DNA of 64,000 bases from Qipengyuania citrea (GTDB lineage: Bacteria; Pseudomonadota; Alphaproteobacteria; Sphingomonadales; Sphingomonadaceae), in assembly GCF_009828015.1 (NCBI RefSeq), contig NZ_WTYG01000002.1, forward strand, positions 248,001 through 312,000. The letters run 5' to 3'. The notes beneath the pieces were generated by a model that did no database searches, was not told the DNA's origin, and worked only from the letters and a program-made list of their open reading frames with translations. Below are positions 37,651 through 46,937 of this stretch, one piece after another; position 1 is the first letter of the stretch; each line of letters begins with the position of its first letter. Both the position numbers and the translations under genes were made by a program.

Positions 37651-38313
37651 ATGAACAAGATTTCCACTCTGCTCGTTGCCGGTTCGCTGGTCGCCTTCTC
37701 GGCACCTGCAATGGCTCAGGACACCGGCAGCTTCGATGGCTTCCGTATCCAGGGCGTCGCCGGTTATGACGCGCTGAAGGCAGGCAGCAGCGTCGATGAC
37801 GACGCCAATGCGGACAACGATCAGTCGATCGACGGCCTCGTATACGGCGTCCAGGTCGGTTACGATTACGATCTCGGCAATGCGGTCATCGGCCTCGAGG
37901 CCGAACTGACCGATTCCACCGCCAAGACCGAATTCGTGAACGGCGATTTCGAAGGCTTCGGCTTCGGCCAGGTCGAAGCGGGCCGTGACCTGTTCCTTGG
38001 CGCGCGCGCCGGTGCAAAGGTCGGACCGGACCTGCTGCTCTACGCCAAGGGCGGTTACACCAACGCCAAGCTCAACATCCTCGCGAATGATGGCACGACC
38101 GAATATAACGAGGACTTCGATCTCGACGGCTGGCGTGCCGGTGCGGGTCTCGAATATGCGATCAACCCGCGCACCTTCATGAATGTCGAATATCGCTATT
38201 CGAACTACAGCGAAGGCGAAGTCGATTTTGACGGCGACCTGGCCGACAGCGACCGTTTCGACGTCGATCTCGACCGCCACCAGATCATGGCCGGTCTCGG
38301 CGTTCGCTTCTAA
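37651..38313 (+). CDS. outer membrane beta-barrel protein (OmpA-like / porin family)
   Basis: 220 residues: signal peptide (MNKISTLLVAGSLVAFSAPAMAQ), then an eight-strand-type barrel of alternating aromatic/polar segments (GFRIQGVAGYD, VYGVQVGYDYDLG, LFLGARAGAKVG, LLYAKGGYTNAKL, WRAGAGLEYAI, FMNVEYRYSNY) ending in MAGLGVRF with the C-terminal Phe recognised by the BAM complex. Acidic loops. Function in the envelope unknown; abundant small barrels of this type are often immunogenic or adhesive. GGAG precedes the ATG; a terminator follows the stop by 25 bases. Confidence 0.9.
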   Translation: MNKISTLLVAGSLVAFSAPAMAQDTGSFDGFRIQGVAGYDALKAGSSVDDDANADNDQSIDGLVYGVQVGYDYDLGNAVIGLEAELTDSTAKTEFVNGDFEGFGFGQVEAGRDLFLGARAGAKVGPDLLLYAKGGYTNAKLNILANDGTTEYNEDFDLDGWRAGAGLEYAINPRTFMNVEYRYSNYSEGEVDFDGDLADSDRFDVDLDRHQIMAGLGVRF

Positions 38314-38337
38314 GCGCGCCCGACCGATCCGATCGAG

Positions 38338-38372
38338 GGCCGGGGAGCGCGTCATGCGCTTCCCGGTCTTTT
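38338..38372 (+). terminator. rho-independent terminator of the outer membrane protein gene
   Basis: Stem of 13 pairs with two G-U wobbles (38338-38350 with 38356-38368), five-base loop, then TTTT. Its end is only four bases from the stop of the convergent gene. Confidence 0.85.
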
Positions 38373-38376
38373 CGTA

Positions 38377-38913
38377 TCAGCGGCGCGCGCAGGCGAGCGT
38401 GGCGGCATCCATCGCAGTGGCCGCCCCGGCCAGCGAATAGGTGTTCGAGAACCGCCGTCCGCGCGTGTCGGTGGCGCGGATTACCATCCGGTCTGCCGAA
38501 CGCATGGCCGCGACGATCGCCGCATCCATCGTGCGGTCCCTCGCCCAGGCATCGCCGCCGCCGCCGGTCAGTTCGAAACGCTTGCCGCCGATCGACACGG
38601 TGATCGAGGAATCGCGTCGCAGTTTGCGTGAAAGCCGGAAATGGACCTGCCCGCGAAGGCCGCGCCGCGGCCAGGTGCCGATGGTGGCGAAGGGTTCGAA
38701 ATCGCGTTGCAGCCTGCTGGCCGCGGGCATGGCGATGGCATAGCAGCGCGGCACGGCGGCATCGCGGAACGCGCCCCAGTCGGAAAATACGCCCAGGCTG
38801 TCCTTCGCGGACAGGGGCGTCGTCAGCGCCAGCCCAGCAATCATGGCGAACAGGACGGCGCGAAGCCGCAACGGCTTCGAAGAAGGGCAGGTCTGGAACA
38901 GCGTTCGGCGCAT
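38377..38913 (-). CDS. exported protein, IalB-like / hypothetical
   Basis: 178 residues from the ATG at 38913, with a hydrophobic N-terminal segment ending TTPLSAKD that looks like a signal peptide with a long n-region. The mature part has SDWGAFRDAAVPRCYAIAMP and FELTGGGGDAWARD, which resemble proteins labelled invasion-associated locus B in Sphingomonadales. Starts at 38964 or further downstream at about 38805 (MIAGLALTTP) are also possible since no strong ribosome binding site is seen. The stop is close to the opposing terminator. Confidence 0.6.
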   Translation of the reverse strand: MRRTLFQTCPSSKPLRLRAVLFAMIAGLALTTPLSAKDSLGVFSDWGAFRDAAVPRCYAIAMPAASRLQRDFEPFATIGTWPRRGLRGQVHFRLSRKLRRDSSITVSIGGKRFELTGGGGDAWARDRTMDAAIVAAMRSADRMVIRATDTRGRRFSNTYSLAGAATAMDAATLACARR

Positions 38914-38950
38914 GGTTAGCGCCAGCCTTATGGCGCTGCGCGTGATCAAG

Positions 38951-39454
38951 CTAGGCCCCGGCATGTTCGCGGGCTAGCGGATAGGAAATCGCCACGATCT
39001 CCCATTCCTTCACCCCACCGGGCAGCCGGACACTGCGCAGATCTCCGATCGCTGCACCCTTGAGCGCGCGCGCGAGCGGGGACGACCAGCCGATCCGGCC
39101 CGTGCCGGCATCCTGTTCGTCGTCGCCCACCAGCGTCACGATGCGTTCCACGTCATCTTCGTCGGCCAGCGTAATCGTGGCGCCGAAAAAGGCGCGCGAG
39201 GTGTCCGGCTGGTCGGCGGGATCGATGACGCGGGCGGCCTTGAGCCGCCGCGCGAGATGCGCCAGTTCGCGATCGATTTCGCGCATACGCTTGCGGCCGT
39301 AGAGGTAATCGCCGTTTTCGCTGCGATCGCCATTGCCCGCCGCCCAGCTGACGATCTCCACGATTTCGGGTCGCTCGGTGCCAAGCAAATGGTCGTAGCG
39401 CGCCTTCATCGCGGCATAGCCGGCGGGCGTGACGGGATTGGATTTGGGCGTCAT
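38951..39454 (-). CDS. greB: transcription elongation factor GreB
   Basis: Rescues backtracked RNA polymerase by stimulating transcript cleavage. 167 residues: N-terminal coiled coil (about 10-78, with SENGDYLYGRKRMREIDRELAHLARRL; the tip acidic residues Asp43/Glu46 stand in NGDRSENGDY) and the FKBP-like C-terminal domain (GRIGWSSPLARALKGAAIGD). The Tyr/Gly-rich tip and RKRMREID segment fit GreB better than GreA. Confidence 0.9.
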   Translation of the reverse strand: MTPKSNPVTPAGYAAMKARYDHLLGTERPEIVEIVSWAAGNGDRSENGDYLYGRKRMREIDRELAHLARRLKAARVIDPADQPDTSRAFFGATITLADEDDVERIVTLVGDDEQDAGTGRIGWSSPLARALKGAAIGDLRSVRLPGGVKEWEIVAISYPLAREHAGA

Positions 39455-39477
39455 GGAGCATGCGCCCCTAGCGCAAA

Positions 39478-41421
39478 TCAGCCTGGCAGGTAATTGCGAA
39501 TATCACGTTCGTAACCCGCCGACTTGTCAGGATGCATATTGGCATAGCTGACTGCGTTCCCGATCACGCGCATGACGTAATAGCGCGTTTCGAAATTGGA
39601 CGGGATCTGTTCGATCCAAGTCACCCAGTCGACTGCGCCCGTGCGCGGATCGCCGTTGAGCCGAAGCCATTCGTTCACCCGTCCGGGGCCGGCGTTGTAG
39701 GCGGCAATGGCCAGCGGATAGGCCCCGCCATAGCGGTCCATCAACCGGGCGAAATGGGCATCGCCCAGCCGGATATTGTAGCTGGGGCTCTCGGTCAGAT
39801 TGGCCGACATGTAGCGCACGCCGATCTTCCCGGCTTCTTCGCGGGCCGTGCCGGGCATCAGCTGCATCATGCCGCGCGCACCGGCATGGCTTACGCGGTT
39901 GCGGTCGAACTCGCTTTCCTGGCGCGCGATCGCGTGGACCATCGTCCAATTGGCGCCTGCATGCGTTTCAACCGTCGGATAACCGATGCGTTCGAACCCT
40001 TCGAGACCGTGTTCGCCGGCGACCAGACCCGCGACGACCGCCATTTCGTTCAGTCCGGTATCGCGGGCGAGTTGCCCGACCAGCGCCATCTGCTCAGGCG
40101 TGTCGGCCTTGTCCGCGATCGCCTCGAAGAAAGCACGTTCGGTCCGCCAGTCGCGGCGATTGCGGGCGATGGCCCGTAGCGCGCCGGTGAGCGGATCGGC
40201 TTCGAACGCGGCGCGCTGGGCGCTGTCGGCTGCCGGAACCGCAGCAAAGCCGGGCATCGGCCGCCCGAGCTCGCTCAGCGCCAGCTGGCCGTAATACCAA
40301 TCGGGATAGTCGGCAGCCATGGCCCAGTACCGCTGCGCGCCTTCGGTATCGCCCGCGCGCGCTGCGGCGCGGCCCGCCCAGTAAAAACCCTTCGAGCGGG
40401 TCAGCGGAGTCTTCGCGGCGGTGCCATAGCGATAGAACAGCGGCGCGGCCTGCGCGCCGTCACCCAGCGACCAGAGCGCCTTGGTGCCGCCCAGCCACAT
40501 CAGGTCGGTATATTTGTCGCGCAGCGTGAAGGAGCCGTCCGAAATATCGGTGCCCGGCGCAAACACATCGTCGACCTTCGATGCAATGCTGACCGCCTGC
40601 GTCGCGCCTGCGCTCTTGGCGACCGCGAGCGCTTCGCTGATGAACTTCGTCCCGTCGAAAGCGGGCGTGGTGAAGGCGGCGCGGCTGGCGAGCAGGTTGA
40701 CCGCTTCATAGGGCTGGCCCGAATTTCGGTAGTGGCGCGTCAGATTGTAGACATAGCCGGCATCGCGCATCGCATCGGCGGGAAGGCGCAGACCTGCCTG
40801 CTGCGGCGTGCTGCCCTGCAGCAGCGCCAGCCGCGCCTGCGCCGTGTCGCGATAGGCGGGGGATACCCGCATGACATGGCGCGAGGCAGCCTCGTAATTG
40901 CCCTGCCACAGTAGCGCATCCATCCGGGCGTCGTGATCCTCCGGCGCGAAACGGCTGCCAAACAGGCCCTGCATGTATAGCTCCGCAGGGCCGCTCATGG
41001 TGCCGCTGCGCCAGGCTTCGCGTGCCACTTCGAGCGCTTCGGGCCGATCGAGCGAGGCCAGCGCGAGCGCGTAGCGTGCGCGGCCGCTGTTGGTGAGCGG
41101 GGCATGCCGGTCGAAGAAACCGACGAGGTCCTGCGGGGAGGGCGCTTCCTCGTCGAGTGCCGCCTCGGCGCGGCGCTGAAGCAGTTCCTGCTTGGGGAAA
41201 TCGGGGTAGGAGGTGATGAACCCGGCATAGGAGGCAAAGGGCAGGTCGTCGCGCGCGGTGAGATATTCCCACTGGCCAACGGACTGGTCCATCTGACCCG
41301 GCTGCTGCGCCACGAGGCTGCTGCGACCGGCCTCCTGCGCCTGCGCGGTGGCGGGGAAGACCAGTGCGGTACCGGCCATCAGTGCGATCGAGTAAATAGT
41401 TTTTCGTCCCATGCTGGACAT
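39478..41421 (-). CDS. soluble lytic murein transglycosylase (Slt)
   Basis: Exolytic peptidoglycan transglycosylase of the periplasm. 647 residues: signal peptide (ending PATAQAQ), a long alpha-helical superhelix with repeats (about 60-470, with TPR-like AYRDTAQARLALLQG and GFYWAGRAAARAGDTEGAQRYWAMAA), and the C-terminal catalytic domain with the family-1 motif IARQESEFDRNRVSHAGARGMMQLMPGTA (catalytic Glu502) and AIAAYNAGPGRV. AAGGAGG precedes the ATG at 41421. Another ATG three codons later is possible. Confidence 0.93.
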   Translation of the reverse strand: MSSMGRKTIYSIALMAGTALVFPATAQAQEAGRSSLVAQQPGQMDQSVGQWEYLTARDDLPFASYAGFITSYPDFPKQELLQRRAEAALDEEAPSPQDLVGFFDRHAPLTNSGRARYALALASLDRPEALEVAREAWRSGTMSGPAELYMQGLFGSRFAPEDHDARMDALLWQGNYEAASRHVMRVSPAYRDTAQARLALLQGSTPQQAGLRLPADAMRDAGYVYNLTRHYRNSGQPYEAVNLLASRAAFTTPAFDGTKFISEALAVAKSAGATQAVSIASKVDDVFAPGTDISDGSFTLRDKYTDLMWLGGTKALWSLGDGAQAAPLFYRYGTAAKTPLTRSKGFYWAGRAAARAGDTEGAQRYWAMAADYPDWYYGQLALSELGRPMPGFAAVPAADSAQRAAFEADPLTGALRAIARNRRDWRTERAFFEAIADKADTPEQMALVGQLARDTGLNEMAVVAGLVAGEHGLEGFERIGYPTVETHAGANWTMVHAIARQESEFDRNRVSHAGARGMMQLMPGTAREEAGKIGVRYMSANLTESPSYNIRLGDAHFARLMDRYGGAYPLAIAAYNAGPGRVNEWLRLNGDPRTGAVDWVTWIEQIPSNFETRYYVMRVIGNAVSYANMHPDKSAGYERDIRNYLPG

Positions 41422-41517
41422 AGTGCCCGGCCCCTCCTTATCAGGCGCTGAATGAATTGTGGCGCACATGCGCCGAAAATCGCCTTGTTTCATACCCCTA
41501 ACGCAGGACCACCGTAA

Positions 41518-42399
41518 ATGTTCTCAGGCTCGATTCCGGCTCTGGCGACTCCTTTTCGCGACGGATCGTTCGATGAAGCCGCTTTTCGCAAGCTGGTCGA
41601 CTGGCAGATCGACAACGGCAGCAAGGCGCTGGTTCCCTGCGGCACCACTGGCGAGACCTCGACGCTGTCGAATGCGGAACATCACCGCGTGGTCGAAGTG
41701 TGCATCGAACAGGCCGCCGGGCGCGTGCCGGTCATCGCCGGTTGCGGATCGAACGACACGCGCAACGCGTTGATGCACATGCAGTTTTCCAAGAAGGCCG
41801 GGGCTGCCGCGGGCCTGTGCGTTGCCCCCTATTACAATCGGCCCAGCCAGGCCGGCCTGATTGCCCATTTCAGCTATCTGGCGGAAAACAGCGATCTGCC
41901 GATCGTGCTCTACAATGTTCCCAGCCGCACGGTGACCGACATCGAGGATGAGACCGTGGTCGAACTCGTCCGCATGCACCCCGACCGGATCGTGGCGATC
42001 AAGGACGCCAGCGGCGACCTTTCGCGGGTGGCCGACCACCGCATGGGGCTGGACAGCGAGTTCTGCCAATTGTCGGGCAATGACGAACTGTGGCTGCCGC
42101 ATTCGGCCGCGGGCGGCGCGGGTTGCATTTCGGTGACTGCGAATGTCGCCCCCGCGCTGTGCGCCGAGTTTCACGAGGCCATCGCCGCCAACGAACTGGC
42201 GAGAGCGCGCGAGCTCAACGACCGCCTGTTCCCGCTGCATTACGCAATGTTTTCAGACGCCAGCCCGGCGCCGGTCAAATATGCGCTCAGCCGCGTGCAC
42301 GACTGGTTCTCGCCCGATGTCCGCCTGCCGCTGTGCAATGCGAGCGAGGCGAGCCGCAAGGCGGTGGACGAGGCGCTGGAAATCGCCGGGCTGGTCTAG
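41518..42399 (+). CDS. dapA: 4-hydroxy-tetrahydrodipicolinate synthase
   Basis: First committed enzyme of lysine/diaminopimelate synthesis, condensing pyruvate with aspartate semialdehyde. 293 residues: Schiff-base Lys162 in VAIKDASGD, Tyr132 in VLYNVPSRT, and CGTTGETSTL (41-50) with the triad threonines. Divergent from the slt gene; its TAG stop overlaps that of the convergent deacylase gene in a shared CTAG. Confidence 0.95.
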   Translation: MFSGSIPALATPFRDGSFDEAAFRKLVDWQIDNGSKALVPCGTTGETSTLSNAEHHRVVEVCIEQAAGRVPVIAGCGSNDTRNALMHMQFSKKAGAAAGLCVAPYYNRPSQAGLIAHFSYLAENSDLPIVLYNVPSRTVTDIEDETVVELVRMHPDRIVAIKDASGDLSRVADHRMGLDSEFCQLSGNDELWLPHSAAGGAGCISVTANVAPALCAEFHEAIAANELARARELNDRLFPLHYAMFSDASPAPVKYALSRVHDWFSPDVRLPLCNASEASRKAVDEALEIAGLV

Positions 42400-43469
42400 A
42401 AGACTTCGTCCTCGTCGAGCATGGGTGCGGCGGGGAAGGGCGGATCGCTGACGGCGAGCGCCTCGACGATGCTGTCGGCATGGTCGCCTGCATGGTCGAG
42501 CGCGTCGACCGCGGCGACGTGAAACAGCGCATCGCCCTGGTTGACGATCGGGAGCGTCGCATGGCCGATGATGACCCCGTCGCTGGGGCTCACGAGGTCT
42601 TCCTGATCCTCGCCGAACAGCCCGCCGACGCTCGCCAGCAGGTCTCCCGTGCGTACGATGTCTCCCGATTTGCGGACGCGGTGCGAAACCCCGCCGCGCG
42701 GCGCGCGTACCCAGCTCGACCGGCTGGATCGTACGGGCACGTGAACTTCGGCCAGCCCATCGTCGGCATCGATCATCCCGATATGTGCCAATACGCGCAG
42801 CACGCCCGCGACGCCGGTCTCGATCGAGAAGCGGTCGAAGCGCAGCGCCTCGCCCGCTTCGAGCAGCAGCATCGGCACCTCGCGGTCTCCAGCGAGCGCG
42901 CGCATCGAACCGGGCCGTAGCGGGCTCTCGATGATGATCGGCGCGCCGAAGGCCATCGCCAGCTCGGACAGGTAGGGGCTGCCCGATGCGATGCGGATCT
43001 GGGGCAGGTTGTAGCGGTGGACCGCGGCCGAGTGGATATCGATCCCCAGCGCGCAGCGGTCGATCACATGGGTAAGGAAGCTATGCGCCAGCTGCGAGGC
43101 GAGGCTGCCGCGCTCTGCCCCCGGGAAGCTGCGGTTGAGATCGCGGCGATCGGGCAGGTACCGGCTGTGCGCGACGAAGCCGTAGATATTGACCGCAGGG
43201 GCGAAGATGATTGTCCCCGCAAGCATGTCGGGGGCAAGCCGCGTAAGCAGGCGCTGGATGATCGCCGTGCCGACGATCTCGTCGCCATGCACCGCCCCGC
43301 TGACGAAGACGCAGGGGCCGGGCCGCGAACCATGCATGACGCGCAGCGCCAGCGCCGCATCCAGCCCGGTGACCTGCTGGCTTACGGGAATGGCGACCGT
43401 CGCGCAGGTGCCCGGCATGATCGTCTTGTCGTGAAGGCGGAAGGCTTCGCCGGTATCGTCGCTGCTCAT
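42396..43469 (-). CDS. succinylglutamate desuccinylase / aspartoacylase family protein
   Basis: Zinc carboxypeptidase-like deacylase. 357 residues: zinc ligands in GAVHGDEIVG (His61, Glu64) and a third His in GIDIHSAAVHR, and the arginine substrate site in DLNRSFPG. The C-terminal part (about 255-340) reads like a barrel-sandwich domain (HRVRKSGDIVRTGDLLASVGG...SPSDGVIIGHATLPIVNQGDALFHVA), as in the AstE/AspA 'DUF' subfamily. Substrate unknown; not next to arginine-catabolism genes. Confidence 0.85.
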   Translation of the reverse strand: MSSDDTGEAFRLHDKTIMPGTCATVAIPVSQQVTGLDAALALRVMHGSRPGPCVFVSGAVHGDEIVGTAIIQRLLTRLAPDMLAGTIIFAPAVNIYGFVAHSRYLPDRRDLNRSFPGAERGSLASQLAHSFLTHVIDRCALGIDIHSAAVHRYNLPQIRIASGSPYLSELAMAFGAPIIIESPLRPGSMRALAGDREVPMLLLEAGEALRFDRFSIETGVAGVLRVLAHIGMIDADDGLAEVHVPVRSSRSSWVRAPRGGVSHRVRKSGDIVRTGDLLASVGGLFGEDQEDLVSPSDGVIIGHATLPIVNQGDALFHVAAVDALDHAGDHADSIVEALAVSDPPFPAAPMLDEDEVF

Positions 43470-43656
43470 GCGCGCCCCCCGCCATGCAAAACCGGCGCAA
43501 GGCAAGAGAATTCCGCGTGCGGCGGTTTGGATTTGGGCACCGTTGCAAGCAAGGATCGCGCCGGAAAGTACCGAGATCAGCGAGCAATGCGTCGGCAGAG
43601 CGAGATGGCGCCCCGCCTGCCGACGCATATTGCTTTTGCCAGCTGCGCTGGACCCG

Positions 43657-45606
43657 TCAGTCGGCCGGGTTGTGCCGTTCGACGAAGCCCACGGCCGCTT
43701 CGAGCATCTGCAGCCGGGTGCTCGACAGCGACAGCCAGTGATCTTCGCCTTCCAGTCGGACGAGCTCGTAAGACTTGCCTGCGTCCTTCAGCGCATCCGC
43801 CATTTTGTCCGAGTGGCTGAAGGGTACGACCGTATCGTCTTCGCCGTGGATCAGCATGATCGGAGCATCGGCACGGTCGGCAAACCGGCGCGGGGATACT
43901 TCGTCCCAGCGATCGCGCGGGCCGAGCTGGTCGAGCAGCCGTTTCTTCGTAATCCGGTTCTGTGCCGTGCGCGTGTCTTCGTTGTACATCGCGGCAATAT
44001 CGCTGACCGGGGCGACGGCAACAGCGCATTCATACAGGCCCTGCTGAAGCGTGACACCTGCAAGCGCGGCATAGCCGCCATAGCTTGCCCCGACGATGCA
44101 AGCGCGATCACGATCGACAATGCCTTTGTCCGCCAGCATGGCGAGGCCATCCGATATGTCGGTCTGCATTTTCCGGCCCCATTCGCCGTAGCCGGCCAGT
44201 TTGAAAGCGTCGTCGCGGTTGGTCGATCCGCGAAAGTTGGGCTGGAACACGGCGTAACCCCGCGACGCAAACGCCTGCGCCCACCAATCGAAGGCTTCGG
44301 AATCGGAGCTATGCGGGCCACCGTGGGGGAGCACTACCACCGGGAGGTTCGTTGCCTCACGGCCCGGCGGGACCGTGAGGACACCGTCCATTTCAAGCCC
44401 GTCCGAAGCCGTATATTCGACGGTCGATACCGCACCGACTTCATTGGGGCCGAGCTCCTTGCGTTCGTAGGCGATGGCGTCGGCTTTGCCGGATGTCAGG
44501 TCCACCACGAACCAGGTGCCACTGTCCTTGTTGCCACTGGTCCTGACGAGGACCTTCTTGAAGTCCGGCGACCAGTCGACCATCCGCATGTCGAAATCGG
44601 CAAAGGCGTTGCGAATGCCAGTCGCCGCAGACTGGAATGCGGGATCGCGGAAGACGGGCCCCTTCTTCTGGTCGAGATAGCCGATCAGATTGCCCGTGCG
44701 CTCGTCCCAATACAGGCGGTCGACGTGTTCATCCGGCAAGAACGGCGTGGCCACACCGCCTGCCAGTGGGACTTCGTACCACTGGGTGATGTTGTCTTCG
44801 TCACGCTCCGAATAGATGACCGTGGTGCCGTCATATCCGAGGCCGACGAGGCCGACGCGGCCATTTCGCTCATTGCCGCTGGCAATCGCATCACCTTGCG
44901 GACCAGCAAGTCTCCAGTCGCCGTCATCGGCACTGACATCCATCATCGCAGCGACTTCGCCGCGCGCGTCCAGCAACCAGTCGCGCGAGATGCCCTCGCG
45001 CGCGGCAGCGGCAACGCGTGTGGGTTGGTTCTCCCTGGTGTCGACGCCATAGAGGTAACGGCGGCCGTGCTTCCAGATCATGTTGGTGCTGGCAACACCG
45101 CCTGCCTTCTCCAACTCGATCGCGCCGAAATAGGCCATCCACCGATTGTCGATGAAGCGTGTGCCATAGCTACCCCAAATCGCATCCACCAAATCGCGCG
45201 AGCTGCCGAAGACGGTTTCGATCTCGCCCTTATATGTCACCGGGATCAGGCGGGCGACGTTGAATTCAGCCATGTTGGTGGTGAAGCCCCGGAGATCTTC
45301 GGTCTGGCCGGTGACGAGCAGGATCTGGTCGTCGCCGACCCAATCGAAATACCGCACCTTGGCGTCGCCGACCGCCAGGCGGCTGATCAGCTTCATGTTC
45401 GAATCGAGGAAGAACAGTTGCCGGGTTCCCTCATGCGTCAGCAGAATTGCGATATTCGCTCCGCTGGGCGAGATCGAGGCGTCTTCGACGTCCGGAAGTG
45501 CGCCGAAAGCCGCTAGCGGGACCTGTTCCTGCGCGGTTACACTCGGTGCGGAAAATGCGAGAGAAAACGCGGCGAATGCCGCCGCGAAATGCGGAAATAC
45601 TTTCAT
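43657..45606 (-). CDS. S9 family prolyl oligopeptidase (acylaminoacyl peptidase-like), secreted
   Basis: Serine peptidase that cleaves short peptides. 649 residues: signal peptide ([25 protein letters not shown]), a beta-propeller domain (about 30-380) and the alpha/beta-hydrolase domain with nucleophile Ser508 in [10 protein letters not shown], Asp and His in [13 protein letters not shown] and EGEDHWLS. Periplasmic. No operon partners; expression is opposite to smpB. Confidence 0.93.
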   Translation of the reverse strand: MKVFPHFAAAFAAFSLAFSAPSVTAQEQVPLAAFGALPDVEDASISPSGANIAILLTHEGTRQLFFLDSNMKLISRLAVGDAKVRYFDWVGDDQILLVTGQTEDLRGFTTNMAEFNVARLIPVTYKGEIETVFGSSRDLVDAIWGSYGTRFIDNRWMAYFGAIELEKAGGVASTNMIWKHGRRYLYGVDTRENQPTRVAAAAREGISRDWLLDARGEVAAMMDVSADDGDWRLAGPQGDAIASGNERNGRVGLVGLGYDGTTVIYSERDEDNITQWYEVPLAGGVATPFLPDEHVDRLYWDERTGNLIGYLDQKKGPVFRDPAFQSAATGIRNAFADFDMRMVDWSPDFKKVLVRTSGNKDSGTWFVVDLTSGKADAIAYERKELGPNEVGAVSTVEYTASDGLEMDGVLTVPPGREATNLPVVVLPHGGPHSSDSEAFDWWAQAFASRGYAVFQPNFRGSTNRDDAFKLAGYGEWGRKMQTDISDGLAMLADKGIVDRDRACIVGASYGGYAALAGVTLQQGLYECAVAVAPVSDIAAMYNEDTRTAQNRITKKRLLDQLGPRDRWDEVSPRRFADRADAPIMLIHGEDDTVVPFSHSDKMADALKDAGKSYELVRLEGEDHWLSLSSTRLQMLEAAVGFVERHNPAD

Positions 45607-45716
45607 ACGACCCCCTGAAAACGTTCGATAATCCTGCCGAAGTGCTCAGCGCGTTTCAAGGGGCAACCTTCAAGGGCTTGGCGTTTCTCCCGCCAGCACC
45701 TACATGCGCCCACCCT

Positions 45717-46199
45717 ATGGCACGCCCCAAACCCGCCACTTTCGACAAGCAGAAGACCGTCGCCGACAACCGGCGCGTGCGGTTCGACTATTTCGTCGAG
45801 GAAACCTTCGAGGCCGGGCTCGCGCTGCAGGGGACCGAGGTCAAGGCGCTGCGGGCGGGCGAGGCGAGCATCAAGGAAAGCTATGCCGAGGTCCGCGACG
45901 GGCAGGTGTGGCTGGTGAATGCCAATATTCCCGAATATTCGCACGGCAACCGACTGAATCACGAGCCGCGCCGGCCGCGCAAACTGCTGCTCAATGCGCG
46001 CGAGATCGAGAAGCTGTTCGGCGCGGTCGAGCGCAAGGGCATGACGCTGGTCCCGCTGTCGGTCTATTTCAACTCGACGGGCCGGGCCAAGGTCGAACTG
46101 GCCCTGGCCAAGGGCAAGCAAGCGCATGACAAGCGCCAGACAATCAAGGATCGCGACTGGAAGCGCGACAAGGCACGGTTGATGCGCGATCGTGGATGA
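45717..46199 (+). CDS. smpB: SsrA-binding protein SmpB
   Basis: Binds tmRNA and brings it to stalled ribosomes for trans-translation. 160 residues; the OB-fold core has [56 protein letters not shown] and the basic C-terminal tail [20 protein letters not shown] reads out the empty A site. Start ATG at 45717. A short terminator follows. Confidence 0.96.
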   Translation: MARPKPATFDKQKTVADNRRVRFDYFVEETFEAGLALQGTEVKALRAGEASIKESYAEVRDGQVWLVNANIPEYSHGNRLNHEPRRPRKLLLNAREIEKLFGAVERKGMTLVPLSVYFNSTGRAKVELALAKGKQAHDKRQTIKDRDWKRDKARLMRDRG

Positions 46200-46201
46200 G
46201 C

Positions 46202-46219
46202 GGGCCGGCGGGCCCTTTT
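46202..46219 (+). terminator. short terminator after smpB
   Basis: GGGCC (46202-46206), loop GGCG, GGCCC (46211-46215), then TTTT and ATT. Short but GC-only stem immediately after the stop. Confidence 0.55.
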
Positions 46220-46328
46220 ATTGCGCGCTTGCGTTAACCACATCGACAGTGATGCCGCATTCGTCGCAAGCCCCTTCCGCCACGCCCTTGCAACCGCCAA
46301 TGAGGCGGCGCATGGCAAGGGCGTGGCA

Positions 46329-46937
46329 ATGAGCAAGCGTAGATCGAAAACGGCACTCGCGGACTGGCTCCGCCTGCGCATGCCGACGCGCGAGCAAATG
46401 GCGCGCAACAAGTACCTCCAGCCTATCGCGCACCGGTTCCTGACGCCCGAACTGTGGCGCTTTACCCGCCGCAGCGTGCCGCGCGGCGTTGCGCTGGGCG
46501 TGTTCGCCAGTTTCATCATTCCGGTCGGACAGATCTTCCTGGCCGCGTTCATGGCGCTGCCCGCGCGCGCCAACGTACCGCTGTCCACGCTGGTGACCTT
46601 CATCACCAATCCCTTCACCTTCCCGTTCTGGGCAGTGGTTGCAAACAAGCTGGGCGCGTTCCTGCTCAAGGTCGATTTGGCAGCCACCGGTGGCGCGGCG
46701 CAGGAAGAAATCACCAGCGGGCGCTGGGCCTGGTTCATCGAACTGTTCGCCGATGTCGGGGTTACCGTGCTCGTGACGATCTTCGGCTTCATCGTCCTGG
46801 CACTGGTCGGGGCGGCGCTCGGCTATCTGGTCAGCAGCGTGGTATGGCGCTTCGTCGTCGCGCACCGGCGCAAGCGCAAGCTGCGCGCGATGGCGCGGCC
46901 GGCGGCACGGTCCACGGCGGGGAAGCTGCGCGAATGA
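46329..46937 (+). CDS. DUF2062 membrane protein
   Basis: 202 residues; DUF2062 proteins have a basic N-terminus and three or four membrane helices. Here: LTPELWRFTRRSVPRGVALGVFASFIIPVGQIFLAAFMALPARAN, then PLSTLVTFITNPFTFPFWAVVANKLGAFLL and a C-terminal pair of helices (VGVTVLVTIFGFIVLALVGAALGYLVSSVVWRFV) before a basic tail. No function is established. The stop overlaps the cckA ATG, so both are made from one mRNA. Confidence 0.85.
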   Translation: MSKRRSKTALADWLRLRMPTREQMARNKYLQPIAHRFLTPELWRFTRRSVPRGVALGVFASFIIPVGQIFLAAFMALPARANVPLSTLVTFITNPFTFPFWAVVANKLGAFLLKVDLAATGGAAQEEITSGRWAWFIELFADVGVTVLVTIFGFIVLALVGAALGYLVSSVVWRFVVAHRRKRKLRAMARPAARSTAGKLRE

